In this document: positions 12,401 to 23,801 of the stretch, in pieces
Layout of the letters: each line of letters begins with the position of its first letter
How positions within the stretch are numbered: the stretch's first letter is position 1
Origin: Leptoclinus maculatus
Taxonomy: Eukaryota; Chordata; Actinopteri; Perciformes; Stichaeidae
DNA: 64,000 nucleotides
Direction: 5' to 3'
Assembly (NCBI GenBank): GCA_032191485.1
Contig: JAVDOI010000002.1
Span: 8,671,120-8,735,119, forward strand
Notes under the pieces: generated by a model
What the model saw: only the letters and a program-made list of their open reading frames with translations
What the model was told of the DNA's origin: nothing
The model's database searches: none
Position numbers and translations under genes: made by a program

Positions 12401-13489
12401 CGGTCCTCAGGTTCAGACGGTGCCTCAGAAAGACATCAAATAGAAGAGAAGTTACTTTGCGTCGAACATCTTCTACTCCCTGAAAAATAACAGCATTGCT
12501 CTCCTTCTCTTAAACCACCTTTCCTTCTTGCAGGTGCAGAAAAATTTCAATATTAAAATGACATGTCCTCTCTAGCTTTCCGTCTCTGCTGGCATGTCAG
12601 TCATGTCGGTGTGCAAAAAACGCCTCCAGATATAGCTACGGACTACGAGCTGTCATCCCGGACTCATCAATCGAATCACACACACCCAGTCATTATTTTT
12701 AATAAGTCACATAAGTCCCCTCCTGCTGATGGCCGATGGGGCTCCATCTCACCTGTCACAATCTGGCAGTCTCTGCCGGAGCTGATGTAAAGCTGAGTAA
12801 TGGGCCAGTGGTGGGGGACCTGTGGCAGCTCATAATCACCAACAGAAAACAAACTCAGTTGAGTGGATGACATGTTTTGTCTTCCTCACATTTTATGTGG
12901 AGGGGACGTCAGCAGCTCTGTGAGGCTGCTAAGATGTGCCTAATGCACTGCCAAGACTATGGCCTTTGTCAGCCGTGACCTTCTTTTCCAGTATAGGCCT
13001 TCTCGAAGAAGGCTGAAGCTTTGTGATATTTCAGGAATTTCAAGAACCATCATCTCACAATAAAGACTCTCCTGGTATACGTGTGACTTTTTTTTCCTTC
13101 ACATCAGCTCTTATGTTCAACAAACACTATTGATGTACAAGCCCCAGGAACCGGTGGAGCATCCTCACACCCTGATATGATCAATACCATGCGGCAAAGC
13201 CTCATTATCCCTGAACGTCCACTAATGCTTGCAGGTGAGTTTCCAAATGGAGAAAAAAGATTGAAAACCAAATACCTCAATAACTCATCAAATGTGGTAA
13301 CAGAAGTGGCTCCGGTCACATGTGTTCTACAGCCAGAGACACATTGTTCTATGCACACACAATTTACGTCCAATGACAATGTGGGAAATCTAGAGTTTGT
13401 GTCGGTCACACGTTTTTTTAGCCATGCTAGGAAATGGGCTCTATCGATGGCGATGTTTGTCGGTCCACCACATTGGTCCTGACAGTAAA
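9446..13489. other. intronic sequence, no gene seen
   Basis: This stretch contains a (CA)n tract at 11190-11205 and a short AT-rich run around 12340-12365. Short open frames on both strands, including 118 codons from 9451 and 141 codons ending at 12050 on the minus strand, have no recognisable domain and no flanking splice signals that make an exon case. Confidence 0.45.
11190..11205. repeat. (CA)n microsatellite, short
   Basis: Eight CA units. The asic2 transcript would carry this as UG repeats. Confidence 0.8.
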
Positions 13490-13680
13490 AACATTCATGG
13501 TCCCCAGAGAATAAATCCCATGAATTTTGAATGACCTTTTCTCGAACACCACCAGCAGGTTGACATTTGTAATTTTGAGTGAGATTTCTTAACAAGTATT
13601 GGATGGATGGCCATAAAATCTGGTACAGACATTTGGTGACTTTCTATCTAGTGCTATAGTTGCCTTTATATACATACATA
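13490..13680 (+). repeat. interspersed fish repeat ('ggatggccataaaatctggtac' type)
   Basis: The passage 'ACCAGCAGGTTGACATTTGT', then 'TTTTGAGTGAGATTTCTTAA', then 'TATTGGATGGATGGCCATAA' and 'ATCTGGTACAGACATT' matches, from memory, a high-copy fish intergenic repeat whose consensus reads about 'attggatggattgccatgaaatttggtacagacatt'. The class is uncertain. A 163-codon minus-strand open frame (13104-13595) overlaps it and is therefore probably spurious. Confidence 0.6.
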
Positions 13681-14804
13681 TACTGTACAATTGCAGTCGT
13701 GCCCCTAGCGCCATATGGCTTGTTTGTAAAAGGGACACCAGTACAGGGGGCGGTCCCATACCTAGGTTTTCCCCAAAACAGTAGGTCTGTCCATGACAGC
13801 AATAACTCATGCCACAGTAATGTCTACATTTGAACTTGAATCATGGACTGATTTGTTCGCTTAGTACTAATTATAAAAATTCAGGTGAAAAATTGTAAAA
13901 TTGAAAAATGATTTTCCTCTTTCATCTGTGATGGAACAGAGATACAGATGCATGGACACTTGTATGTAAGTGTGAAAGAGAGTATAGCTTTCACAAAAAA
14001 AAGCCTTGGAACCCTCTCCTATCTTGACAAGGTGGTATTTCTTATTGGAAATAAAAAAATGTATGGATTAAATGAGGATAAAAAAGTCTTTGGCAAGTAA
14101 GTCTTCCAGTATCCATTGGTTTCCTACTCGTGTAAGTAAGTCCCCCTCATGAATTAGGGATTTTGGCTCAGTTTCCTTGAAAACGAGGAAGAATAACCTC
14201 GGGAAAATAACGCACTTTAATATAGTGACCTGACAGCAGCTTGCATTCATGCTAGAGCAGCATTTCTTATATGCGGTGCAGCAGAGCCACTGGTCCATGA
14301 AATAATACAGACAAATGAAATAACCACTGAGCACCAGGATCACTAATGGTTTTTGGAGCTTCAATTTAAAAGGTTCTGTATGTGTACAACAGTAATCAAG
14401 AGAGAGAAGGCAAGAGTGTGTGCATCAGCAAATGTGTGTTTGGCTTTTCGTTTATTGCCAGTCAAGAAAAGATTGTAACAACAAATCAAACAATTAAGCA
14501 GGAAAATATATTAAATCCTTACATCCTACCTTACATCTCTGGCAATTCTTGGCCTTTTTGTTTCACTAATTTAATAAAACATGTGGAGTAGTGGGCTGAT
14601 GTGAGCACCAGTAGTGCAAGGACTCCCTGGTTTACAGGACGCCTGCTATTGTGTAAAACTAGAAGTACCACCACATTAGCAAAAATAATAATCAACTGCT
14701 TGCCAACACCAACTATTTGCAAGTTAACAACCAAACAATTGGGCGTTTCCCCAAAGACACTTAATGTAACAGTGTGTAGCATTGAGGAGATCTAATGGCA
14801 GATA

Positions 14805-15096
14805 TGGAGTTAAATATTAATAAGTGTGTTTTCTTTAGTGAATTATCCCATGAAAATAACGCTTCGTTGCATAATGTTTTCGTTACCTTGGAATGAGCCA
14901 TTTATATCTCGACACAAAGCAGGTCGTCTTCATGGAGCCGGCTGCCATGTTTCTAGAGTAGCCCAAAACGACAAACCAAACACCGGCTCATAGACCCATT
15001 CACGTTTGCACGTTTTCGCATCGCAAACGTGCACAAGGGAGAAGTTTCAGTTTCACTGCTAGATGCCGCCAAATCCTACACACTGCACCATTAATC
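14805..15096 (+). repeat. interspersed fish repeat ('cactgctagatgccnccaaatcctacacactgcacc' type)
   Basis: It reads, in order, 'TTCGTTACCTTGGAATGAGCC', 'ATTTATATCTCGACAC', 'GCCATGTTTCTAGAGTAGCC', and ends in 'CTAGATGCCGCCAAATCCTA' plus 'CACACTGCACCATTAA'. I recall this layout as a widespread teleost element. It has no coding capacity. A 9-bp inverted repeat (CACGTTTGC/GCAAACGTG) lies at 15001-15031 inside it. Confidence 0.55.
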
Positions 15097-15460
15097 AACG
15101 AGTGAATTGATATAAAGATAAAGCCACCCAGAGCAAAGAGGGATACTTACAATAGGGGTCGAAAAAAGTAGTTTTCTGCCAGATCCAACATGATAAAAAT
15201 CAGACTATCACATAAAGGCTGGAAGGTATTATTAATTCCTCCAGCAAAAATGGTACCTCTTGTACCGCAGGGGTTCATCGCAACAAAGGGTTTATTTTGT
15301 AAACAATACAAATAGAAGATTTTTGCCACAGCAGCACAGCTTGACTATCAACTACATGCCCCTGGGAATGAGCTCACCAAATATACAGACACACTCATTG
15401 TATATGTTACACACTGAATGATTACAATGCCCATTCAGTTCGTTCCAGATGAATTTATTC

Positions 15461-15563
15461 TCTCACCTATGAATACAACCAGACAGTATCAAATTAATCT
15501 CTGCATCTGTGATCCCTACTGTCCGTTGCTGGTCTAACTCGCTTGTCTTTGACAAGAATTACA
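15461..15563. repeat. 103-bp direct repeat, left copy
   Basis: It is identical to 15863-15965 except for one base (A versus G at the tenth position of the unit). From its TG at 15470 to its final CA it has the TG...CA ends typical of a terminal repeat, but the identity extends eight to nine bases further left. The minus strand reads TTCATAG|GTGAGA at its upstream edge, a splice-donor-like context. Confidence 0.92.
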
Positions 15564-15862
15564 TGAATTGTGAACATACAACTTGAAATATACAGCCTAA
15601 CAAACTACTGCTAATATATATATCACAGGACAAACCATGTATCTGTATATAGCCTTACATGGGAACAATACACTTATCAGGCCACGTTACTGAAGTTACT
15701 ATGGCGCGAAACTGCTAGCGCGCGACTAGCCTCGTTTAGCTAATGATGCTAGCCTTCGTTCGCCGCCCTCCGTTTCAGTAATAAACACCTTATACACATC
15801 AAAACATGGCACCGCAAAAGGGAGCGAACTTAATATAAATGTATACGCCGCTTATGTACTTA

Positions 15863-15965
15863 TCTCACCTGTGAATACAACCAGACAGTATCAAATTAAT
15901 CTCTGCATCTGTGATCCCTACTGTCCGTTGCTGGTCTAACTCGCTTGTCTTTGACAAGAATTACA
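15863..15965. repeat. 103-bp direct repeat, right copy
   Basis: Second copy of the unit at 15461-15563, offset by 402 bp, with 102 of 103 bases identical. On the minus strand its edge reads CACAG|GTGAGATAAG, an almost ideal splice donor. The 299-bp spacer between copies includes a CpG- and GCTAGC-rich patch (about 15700-15780) unlike its surroundings. Confidence 0.92.
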
Positions 15966-17148
15966 GCGCCAGTCAAACCCAAAACCTGCTACTGCCACCT
16001 ATTGGCGGAAAATGAGTATTGCCCTGCAGCTATTTTAGGTGAAAGTAGGTGAGTTTATAAGTCACACAAAGCGTTTTAAATTATAATAACCAGAAAATAA
16101 TAGTAAGGGGGGCAAGGTAATGACACAAACTAATACAATAACAATTCAGTATATAATTGTAGCCGTTAAAATGTCCAGGGTGCCACATATACAACACTAC
16201 GAGTCCATACCTGCTACGAATGCACATGACCTGACTCGGAATGTCAAAAATCTCTTATGTCCCGCTCTTGAAGATGAACCACACAACTCAGACAGTGTGC
16301 AGCTACTGTTCAATTCACAGCCATCTCTCAGAAACAACCTATCAAAGAGCAGGATGCTCGGTTATGATGAAACTCAAAGTGGTATTCCATGACACGTTCC
16401 TGCTACTGAGCTTCAAACGAAGTACCGTGTCAGAAAAAAAGGGTATTTATCCATGTTTTTGTGACATTGTTTTTACTGTTTGTAAGCTCCTCCTTGCAAC
16501 TAGTACTACAGCTTACGAGTCAATCAAAATTTGACGGAACGGATATGTCACTGACGTGAAAAACTAACCAGTCGTTAGTTTTTAATTCAGACAGTTTAAC
16601 GAGTTAAGGGTCAGGGGGTTATGCTCAACGGGAACTAGTTCTTAAGACGCATTGTGTGACCACGTCAGAGTCCAACGGCCACACAGGCAGAGAGAAAGCC
16701 TGCATGGAGTGAGTGTGAACGTCGATTCTAGGGTTGTGGAAAGTCTGACGCTGGAAAGGTGAGGGGGGGAGGGTCTTTCCAAAGCTATTTCACTTCCAAC
16801 AGAGTACACTGGCCCCATGAAGCTGACCACAGTGCCTCTGTTCTCCACTGCAGAGCTTTCTTTTGGGTGGGGTTTCATTTCAAGGCAAGGCTAATGTCTG
16901 CCGCATAAGCCCTGGATAATCAAAAGCAATTTCCTGCATTAACTGTCACAGAGCACTGTTTGATATTCATATAGAAGATCAAAGAGCAAGGAGACTCAGA
17001 AGCTATATCTCTGTCTATGAGCTCGGTGCTCTTACTGCACTCATAGTAATGGGGATCTGTGCGTGTGGAGCAAAAGATACAGCCCATGTTGTCAAGGGCA
17101 GGCAGGGTTGTGCAAGAGGAGCAGAATATTTGCATAGAAGTGAAAAGG
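15966..17148. other. intronic sequence, no gene seen
   Basis: Short open frames only. The 90-codon and 97-codon frames starting at 16120 and 16241 overlap in different phases and have no recognisable domain. Confidence 0.4.
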
Positions 17149-17165
17149 AATAATAATAATAATAT
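17149..17165. repeat. (AAT)n microsatellite
   Basis: About five and a half trinucleotide units. Confidence 0.75.
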
Positions 17166-17551
17166 GGCAATAGGCCCCTGCTGCCGTACAGATAATATTA
17201 CAGCGGCAGTGAGATGGCAAGTGACATGGGCAGCTAAATGTAATTGGGGAGCCATCTGCAGAAATTAATACAGCTGATCTTGCATTTCCAATACGTCGAA
17301 ATTGCTCGTTGTCTTCCTCTATTACAATCCATCACACGGGAGTTCTCACCGTGGACGCCCCGGCTCCCCGTGAATTCATTCAACGGAGCAGAGAAAGAAA
17401 AAAGGGATAATGTCTGCATTGTCTCATTCAGCTGCATGAAATTGGATAAAGTGAGGGGAAATAGATGAACAGTCATACTGGGAATTGCTGGGAACAGATA
17501 TGCGAAATATATGAAAAGATATTTCCTTAGTTTGTAATATTCAAACAGGGC

Positions 17552-17563
17552 GGGGGGGGGGGG
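17552..17563. repeat. poly-G run
   Basis: Twelve consecutive G preceded by GGGC and followed by CGGAGAG. It appears as C-rich sequence on the asic2 transcript strand. Confidence 0.85.
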
Positions 17564-17804
17564 CGGAGAGAGTGGGTGGAGGGACACAGTGATGTGAAAT
17601 CTGATGAAAGTGTCGCAAATAGTCTCGACGATACAAACAAACTGTATTGGCAGTAAAAGATTATCAGATCATCTCGTGTAGCGTTGTTAAATGCGTGTTG
17701 GTGTGCAGCAACTCTTTGTGTGTGCTTCATGCGCATGAGTGTTTATTGACAGAGTCTGTGAAAATGGTCTCAAAGGCATCTCATGAGTAGATTAAGATTG
17801 ATCT

Positions 17805-17841
17805 TGAGTTGGAGAAAAAAGTGCTTTTTTTCTCCAACTCA
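17805..17841. repeat. perfect 16-bp inverted repeat with 5-nt loop
   Basis: The left arm TGAGTTGGAGAAAAAA (17805-17820) is exactly complementary to TTTTTTCTCCAACTCA (17826-17841); the loop is GTGCT. No surrounding element explains it. Confidence 0.88.
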
Positions 17842-20407
17842 GACTGAACGGCCATTTCCTTACAACTCCATTACTCAGCCTGACGTTGCCTTCTTGTTGG
17901 TAGCTGACAGTGACGTTTAGTCAGCCAGCAAACAGTTAGCATACAGGGCAACACATACAGGCACTCATTGTTTTCTAAATGTATGTAAGCCCTCGTGACC
18001 CACTTCAACAGCATAATACGCTGTTCTCCCATTTCCAAGAGTAGAGGCGTGTCAAAGCTCCAGAAAAGCAGCAATTCCATCCCTGGGTCGGCACCTTGCG
18101 GCTACCACACCTTGCCCACTACTTCCGTCTGTATAGTGCTTCCAGTGTGTGTTACCTTTTGATAAACAACAAATGATGTAATGTTGTGTGACACAGCTAT
18201 CGTGGTGTACTTAAGTTAAGCAAGTTTGCAGGGAACAGCCATCGAGTATATTGGTTATGCAAAATGAGCTGGTTAGACAACCAATAATAACGATATGTCC
18301 CCTAAAAATGATGTTTATATATGTACTAAATCGTTTCTCCAGGTACATTGTTTTGAAAATTGTGATAATTAAACCAGACCAACCTAACCTTAAACAAGTG
18401 CTGCCATCGCCTTAACATAACGACTGTATTGCATTGTAACATATTAAATTACATATTTTTTCATCTAATTCTCTGGGTGCACAAGTGGACATTTCTGATC
18501 CAAACATTTGTTCCATAAATGTGTTTGATTACAGCCTTGCATCACACTTAACGCATTAACGCACAATGCAATGTGGTCAATCTTGTGTAGTTTAGGTTTA
18601 GTCAACAAAACGACTTGGTTAAGGTTAGAAAAAAGATCCTTTGTTCAAATAATAATGTCACAACGTCACATTCTGTAACAACTGTAGTGTAAACTAGCAG
18701 CAACACAAACAATTCCCCAAAAACCAGAGGGAAGTTAGGTTTTAAAAAAGTGTAAAGCATGAATCATGTGCATGGTAAGATAAAGCATATTAATATGTTT
18801 CTTTACCTAGACCTGTTTACCAATACGATACAGACAATCCCTTGTTATTTAGGATAGATCTGTAGATTATTAAAGCCATATTTGTTGAATCTGTCTACTG
18901 CCAGACATTAAACTAAAGATGAGATGTGAGGATCTGTTTTTGAAGAGTAGCCACACCCAGGTCAAAATCAATACGTACAAAACTGCCTGCACTTCATTTA
19001 TGAAGTAGTGATTTGATGGTCTGGAACCAGGCTGAACTCTACCCATGTCAGGAAATGAATATTGAAGGAGATATCCAGAGAGATCATGTTAACCACTGCA
19101 CCATGAAGCGGCTACATCTGGACCAATCACGGCAGTATGAAATCTATTGACTCAGTCCACTCCAGTGTGATTCATCAGGCTCTACTGGAACAGCGTTGGC
19201 TGCAAAACAAGTTCAAACTACAGTTAAAATCATTGATGATGACGGCTGTGTTCTTATGCCTGCCTGTGCCTTCACAGCCTCACCTTGGAAAGGTGAAGGT
19301 TTGGTCAGAGCCTTTGGTAACACTGATCCGTCATGTAGTTACATCAGGAATACATCGATATATCCAAGCGTCTCCTGTGACATTATCAGCTGTTAAGACA
19401 GAAAAAGGACAAGCCCTCGCATTTCCCGTTTTTATGAAAAAGAAAAAAAAATAATTCTATCAGCCACAGAAAATGTCAACAACAGGGCAAGTACTCCCTT
19501 GGCTTCCACCTCCTACAGAGAGGAAACGGACAAATGTCATGCCTTCAATCACGAGCTGCTGGCCTTTCCAAAAGTGAGGCAGCCAGAAACATTCGTTTCA
19601 CTTTCAAAAAAGAGTATTCAGGTGGAAATAGAGAGGATCACTTTCTGTCACCTTCAGTACATCGCCTTCACTAAATGAAGCAGACACCACGCAGTTTTGC
19701 CGCACTGTAATCAAGGACGAACACTGAATTTTAAAGAAATCTCTGATTATCTCCCTCATAGACAGGCATCGATTCTGCTCTTTTTTTTCTTCTTCATGGC
19801 TGAACTTGAGTCGATTGGCTGACTCCACGCAGAACGCAAAAACAAGTCACAAGGCTTCTCCCCAAAAGACATGTGAATGCTCAGAGGTGGAGAGTAAGTC
19901 CATCTGTTCATGTACATGTCCATCTGTTCACACAGATTCATCCTTTCCTTCGACATTACCATCTACACACCCGGCCTGTTCCCTAACCCTGGTAACTGGC
20001 TTTTATATTACATGTTATAATTAAGCTCTAATTAACTTACTGAGACAGTCTGCTCACACATTCTGTAAAGGTGGAAACCTGGCATTGTGGGGTTTTTGAC
20101 GCTTTGTGAGCCTAAAAGAACATTTTTAGAGTTTCCTGGTGGTCATTTTATTTTGAGGAGAATAGATTATGGGCCTTCCCAGCAGACATGTTGTGGATAG
20201 ATGCTGATGTTGTACAATTGACCAGCATTGGCTGTGTAAAACTGTAAATAAGCCGCTAAAATGGAACTTAATGACGAATGTGAGGTTTGTGCATCTGGAG
20301 ATGTATTCATCTAACAGGTTTTCACTCAATATGATGCTGTTGAATGTGAATGAGCCGATATTCCTATAACTAGTATTTGTTGTTAAGAAAGACTGTATTT
20401 AAAGTTT
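17842..20407. other. intronic sequence, no gene seen
   Basis: Apart from the possible repeat at 18590-18700, nothing recognisable was seen. The 105-codon frame from 19137 ends in a run of lysines from an A-rich tract and has no family feature. Confidence 0.4.
18590..18700 (-). repeat. possible interspersed repeat ('lysine-poor aacctaacc' family), decayed
   Basis: The phrase 'TTAGGTTTAGTCAACAAAACGACTTGGTTAAGGTTAG' split over about 18593-18630 resembles the reverse complement of the stretch inside 43980-44225 ('CTAACTAAGTGGTTTTG...GTTGCCTGAACCTAAC'). I recall both as pieces of one abundant fish repeat. The similarity is short, so confidence is limited. Confidence 0.4.
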
Positions 20408-20640
20408 GGGGTTCAACTAATATTTATTTTCATTAACTAATTAACTATATTATTGTTGAGTAGTACAGTCATTAAATGAATAGAAATAATAGAACATGTT
20501 TGACAGTGAAATAAAATAAACTGTAAAGCATCCTGTGTGAGAAGCTGGATCCAGAAAACAATTATCATTGTTGGTTAATATTCTGTCAACCGACTAATCA
20601 ATGTATTAATCAACTGACTAATCAACCACGTCACTGGCAT
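20408..20640 (-). repeat. interspersed repeat family B, copy 1
   Basis: It starts with a decayed form of 'GGGCTGCAACTAACGATTATTTTCATTA' and ends with repeated 'ACTAATCAA' stretches. This is the well-known fish element framed by ATTAATCGATTA-like ends. It shares its layout with 38940-39230 (opposite orientation) and 46355-46650. No coding content. Confidence 0.6.
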
Positions 20641-20649
20641 TCAAGTTTC

Positions 20650-21985
20650 TTTTAAACAGCACTTTAAAAAGCAGTTAGATGTTGTAGATATAAAACAAGA
20701 TTCAAATAGACAGAATCAAATTAAAAAACAATTAAAAAAAGCAATAAAAATTGGTCTTAAGGTGCATTTTCAAAAGCATCAACAGACTCAGTCCGTCTAA
20801 TGGCCTCCGGTGAGCTATTCTAGAGCCGAGCAGCCACTTCAGAGAACGCCCAGTCCTCCATGAACCGGGCACAGCTAACAGGACATGGTGGGCCGATCTG
20901 AGGTTGTCTGGTGGTGCTGTGAAAGGGATGAAAAGCTCTGAGATATATATAGGGGCCCGGACATGGAGAGATTTTGAGAAAATTGGAAGGGTTTTGAAGT
21001 TTGAGCCAGTATAAGGATGCAGGGATCGTGGGGGTGATGCGGTCTCGTTTCTTGGACCTTCTATAACCAGGTAGCAGCGTTTTCAATTTGTTGTAAACAG
21101 GAACATGTAGCCAGAGAAATGCCTCGGTAGAGGTAGTTACAGAGGTAGTTCTAGTCTGGATTATATTAGTGTATGAATGGCTCTTTCTAGATCAAGGGCA
21201 ATAGGAACATGCCTAATATTGGAGATAGATCTGAGGTGGAAGAAACTGGACCTGAGAACAGAATTTACCTGCTTTTAAATATAACATCCAGGTTCTTAGC
21301 AAAAGGTCTAATGTAGGTGAAAAGGGCGATTGAGGAACTGGGCAGTAACAGTACAGCTCATGAACACACCGAAATCAGAAGAACAATTTCCAAACTCAGG
21401 AAATGAGACGATCCGAGGAGCACTTGAACGCACCATTGTCTATGCCATAGTTGTCCTATAAATCACTTCTAAATTGTCACGGTGTCCGTGTGTTTTGTGC
21501 CCAGCACAGACCTGCAGGGTTTCCAATCTGTGCAACAGATGATGTGAACAGTGAACCTTCTGTTTTGAAATGGGAGGGAGTGGAGCCAATCAAGGACGGA
21601 CCCAGAGAATGCCAGACAGCTGTCAAGCGATCAGGGAGAATGATGTGGTCGACAGTGTCAAAAGCAGCACTGAGATCGAGGAGGATTAAGATCGAGCATT
21701 TACCAGCATCCGCAGCACAGAGGAGGTCATTTGTCACTCTTAGAGTAGCTGTCTCTGTGCCGTGGTGTTTCTCGGAAACCATGACTGGAATTTCTAAAAA
21801 AAAAATTGTGTTTTGCTTCAAAGTGGACAGAATCTGATCAAAAACAACATTTTCTAAAACATTAGATAAGAAAGAAAGCTAGAAATGTGGAACAGCCGTG
21901 TAAAGACAAGGCTTCTCGAGGAGTGGATTAACTACGGCATGCTTAAAACACGACGGGTCCCTGAGGCTAGAGAAATGTTGAAAAT
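20650..21985 (-). mobile_element. L2-like LINE fragment with reverse transcriptase domain, degenerate
   Basis: On the minus strand 21821-21477 encodes HGTETATLRVTNDLL, then GKCSILILLDLSAAFDTVDH, the RT catalytic block A with its first aspartate. A worn TSSVAQI...GNPAGLCWAQNT stretch follows, in place of a CGVPQGSVLGP block. Further along the minus strand the reading breaks down, but 20780-21330 still matches the 3' half of this fish LINE as I recall it in antisense ('gagctattctagagccgagcagc', 'tcttagcaaaaggtctaatgtagg'). The sequence up to about 21985 matches the region before the RT core. Multiple stops make it inactive. Confidence 0.75.
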
Positions 21986-22189
21986 TGTCGTACTCTACAA
22001 CTCATGCTTGCATATAATTACAATATTACAGTACAATAACCCATCGGTGATCATCCTTCATATTTTTCATATTAAATGTACTCACACCGTTGTCATCATG
22101 TCGCTTTGATTAAAGATGGTAACACAGGCTACTATTAGTTTGTGGAAGTTAGCACGTTGTTTGACTTGTTTAAATTGCTTTTGTATAGT

Positions 22190-22352
22190 TTCTAGTTTTA
22201 TTTCTATTCTAATTCTTGAACATCATTATTTCATTTTATTTCTTTATTTATGTATTTCCTACTTTTTATTTATCCGGACCTTGCTTCTCTGTCATTGTGC
22301 TGCTGCAACACCTAAATGTACCCTCCGGGGATAAAGGCTTATGTTATGTTAA
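22190..22352 (+). mobile_element. LINE-type 3' end with short tandem tail
   Basis: 'CTGTCATTGTGCTGCTGCAACACC', then 'TAAATGTACCCTCCGGGGATAAAGGC', then TTATGTTATGTTA matches the fish LINE ending 'aatttcccc-nngggGATAAATAAAG' followed by a pentameric tail. It points plus, opposite to the LINE at 20650-21985, so it is a separate insertion. The left limit is uncertain. Confidence 0.6.
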
Positions 22353-22752
22353 AATAATGAATCTAGTAAAACAGGAAAGTCGAAATATTCTGTCGAAAAA
22401 AATAAATGTTCCCATTACATTTGTTGAAACGGCAGGCGAGTTATCATTCCTCATGCTATCTACAGCAGCAACATGTTTAAATGTTATACCATGAGTAAAT
22501 ATGTATAGGCCCTGGGGTTCTGTTTCATATGGCGGACCAGATATTTGATACGGATCATGAATTGGCCGGTGCAGCATTTGTCATCCGTATATGGTGTAAC
22601 ACTGAACATATCTGCCCTCCACTGAGCCTTTATCATCATCAGCAGGTGTGCCAGTGGGACTCCTAACTCTAACATTCATTATGATCCTGCAAGGCTCAAG
22701 CAAAGAAAGAAAAAGTGTTGCCCAAGGCAAATAATATTGATGCATTTCCACA

Positions 22753-22792
22753 GGGGGGGGGGGGAATAATAACAATAAATAAATAAATAACA
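22753..22792. repeat. poly-G run followed by (AAAT)n
   Basis: Twelve G at 22753-22764, then AATAATAACAAT and about four AAAT units. Confidence 0.8.
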
Positions 22793-23330
22793 TGAGCGCT
22801 CCTGGCTGATATTGACGTAAACATTGTTGTCTCATGCATGTGGGCAGGACATCGCCTCAGCGTGATGAATAATGATCTTTATTGGAAAAGAGAATGATTA
22901 ATGAGCTTCCCACTACTGACACAGAGACTGTCAGTCGTGCAGCACAACTTGGGTTGCCTGCTTACATTAAGCATGAAATTTAAAGGGTACATGCTGCTGT
23001 GCATGAATATTTAGTATTGTGTGTCTGTGTGCATGTTCTCTGAGAATACGAATGGAAAACGAGCATCCAACGAGGCCAACTGAAAAAAAATGAAACCCTT
23101 TAGAAAACGAGATTTTTTTTGGCTCATAGAGCGGCTTCTCATTTGTAATAAATACACTTAAATAAATGTATAATCCTCCTTGAACAAATTATTCTCACGA
23201 GAAGATTGAGTGATCAAACTGATGAGCACGTCTACAGGTCTTAGAGAAAATGTCAAGTCATTATTCTCTCATTTTTCTCTATTTGTATGCCATCGCTGTA
23301 TTTCTTTAGTTCATTTCTCTCTGCCTGGTT

Positions 23331-23331
23331 G

Positions 23332-23417
<86 letters not shown>

Positions 23418-23471
23418 CACACACACGCACACACACACACACACCTACACACACACACACACACACACACA
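23331..23471. repeat. long (CA)n microsatellite
   Basis: About 140 bases of CA repeat with a few interruptions (GCAC, CTAC). It is the longest simple repeat in the window. On the minus-strand transcript it would be a long (UG)n tract. It generates spurious Thr-His and Cys-Val open frames. Confidence 0.97.
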
Positions 23472-23767
23472 GACTAACACCAATTACCTGTATGAGAAAG
23501 GAAACAAGGTGTTGTAGGTGATGACAAATACAAGTTTTTGACAGACAGCGTGTTAAAAAACACGAGTCCTTCTCCTATTACAGTAAATGACCAGTGTTCT
23601 GTTTACCGCAATGCAAATTGAATTGCTTAGCTGTTTTTTAAACATGTTAACGAAAACAAGTCATTACATTTCGAGAAAAATCCATGAATACATAATTTAA
23701 ATGAATACATCAATTCAACTTTGGGAGGATGGACAGGAGGATACAAATGAGACCAGAACCTCGGTAG

Positions 23768-23768
<1 letters not shown>

Positions 23769-23800
<32 letters not shown>
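23769..23800. repeat. (TAA)n microsatellite
   Basis: About ten and a half uninterrupted TAA units. Confidence 0.92.

Positions 23801-23801
<1 letters not shown>

Noticed and set aside
13104..13595. 163-codon minus-strand open frame, the longest in the window
   Set aside because: It overlaps a probable fish interspersed repeat and a competing plus-strand frame, shows no domain, and has no exon-like ends.
20820..21086. 88-codon minus frame as a gene
   Set aside because: It lies in the decayed 3' half of the LINE fragment and reads no conserved protein.
23210..23521. Open frames of Thr-His or Cys-Val repeats
   Set aside because: They are translations of the (CA)n microsatellite.
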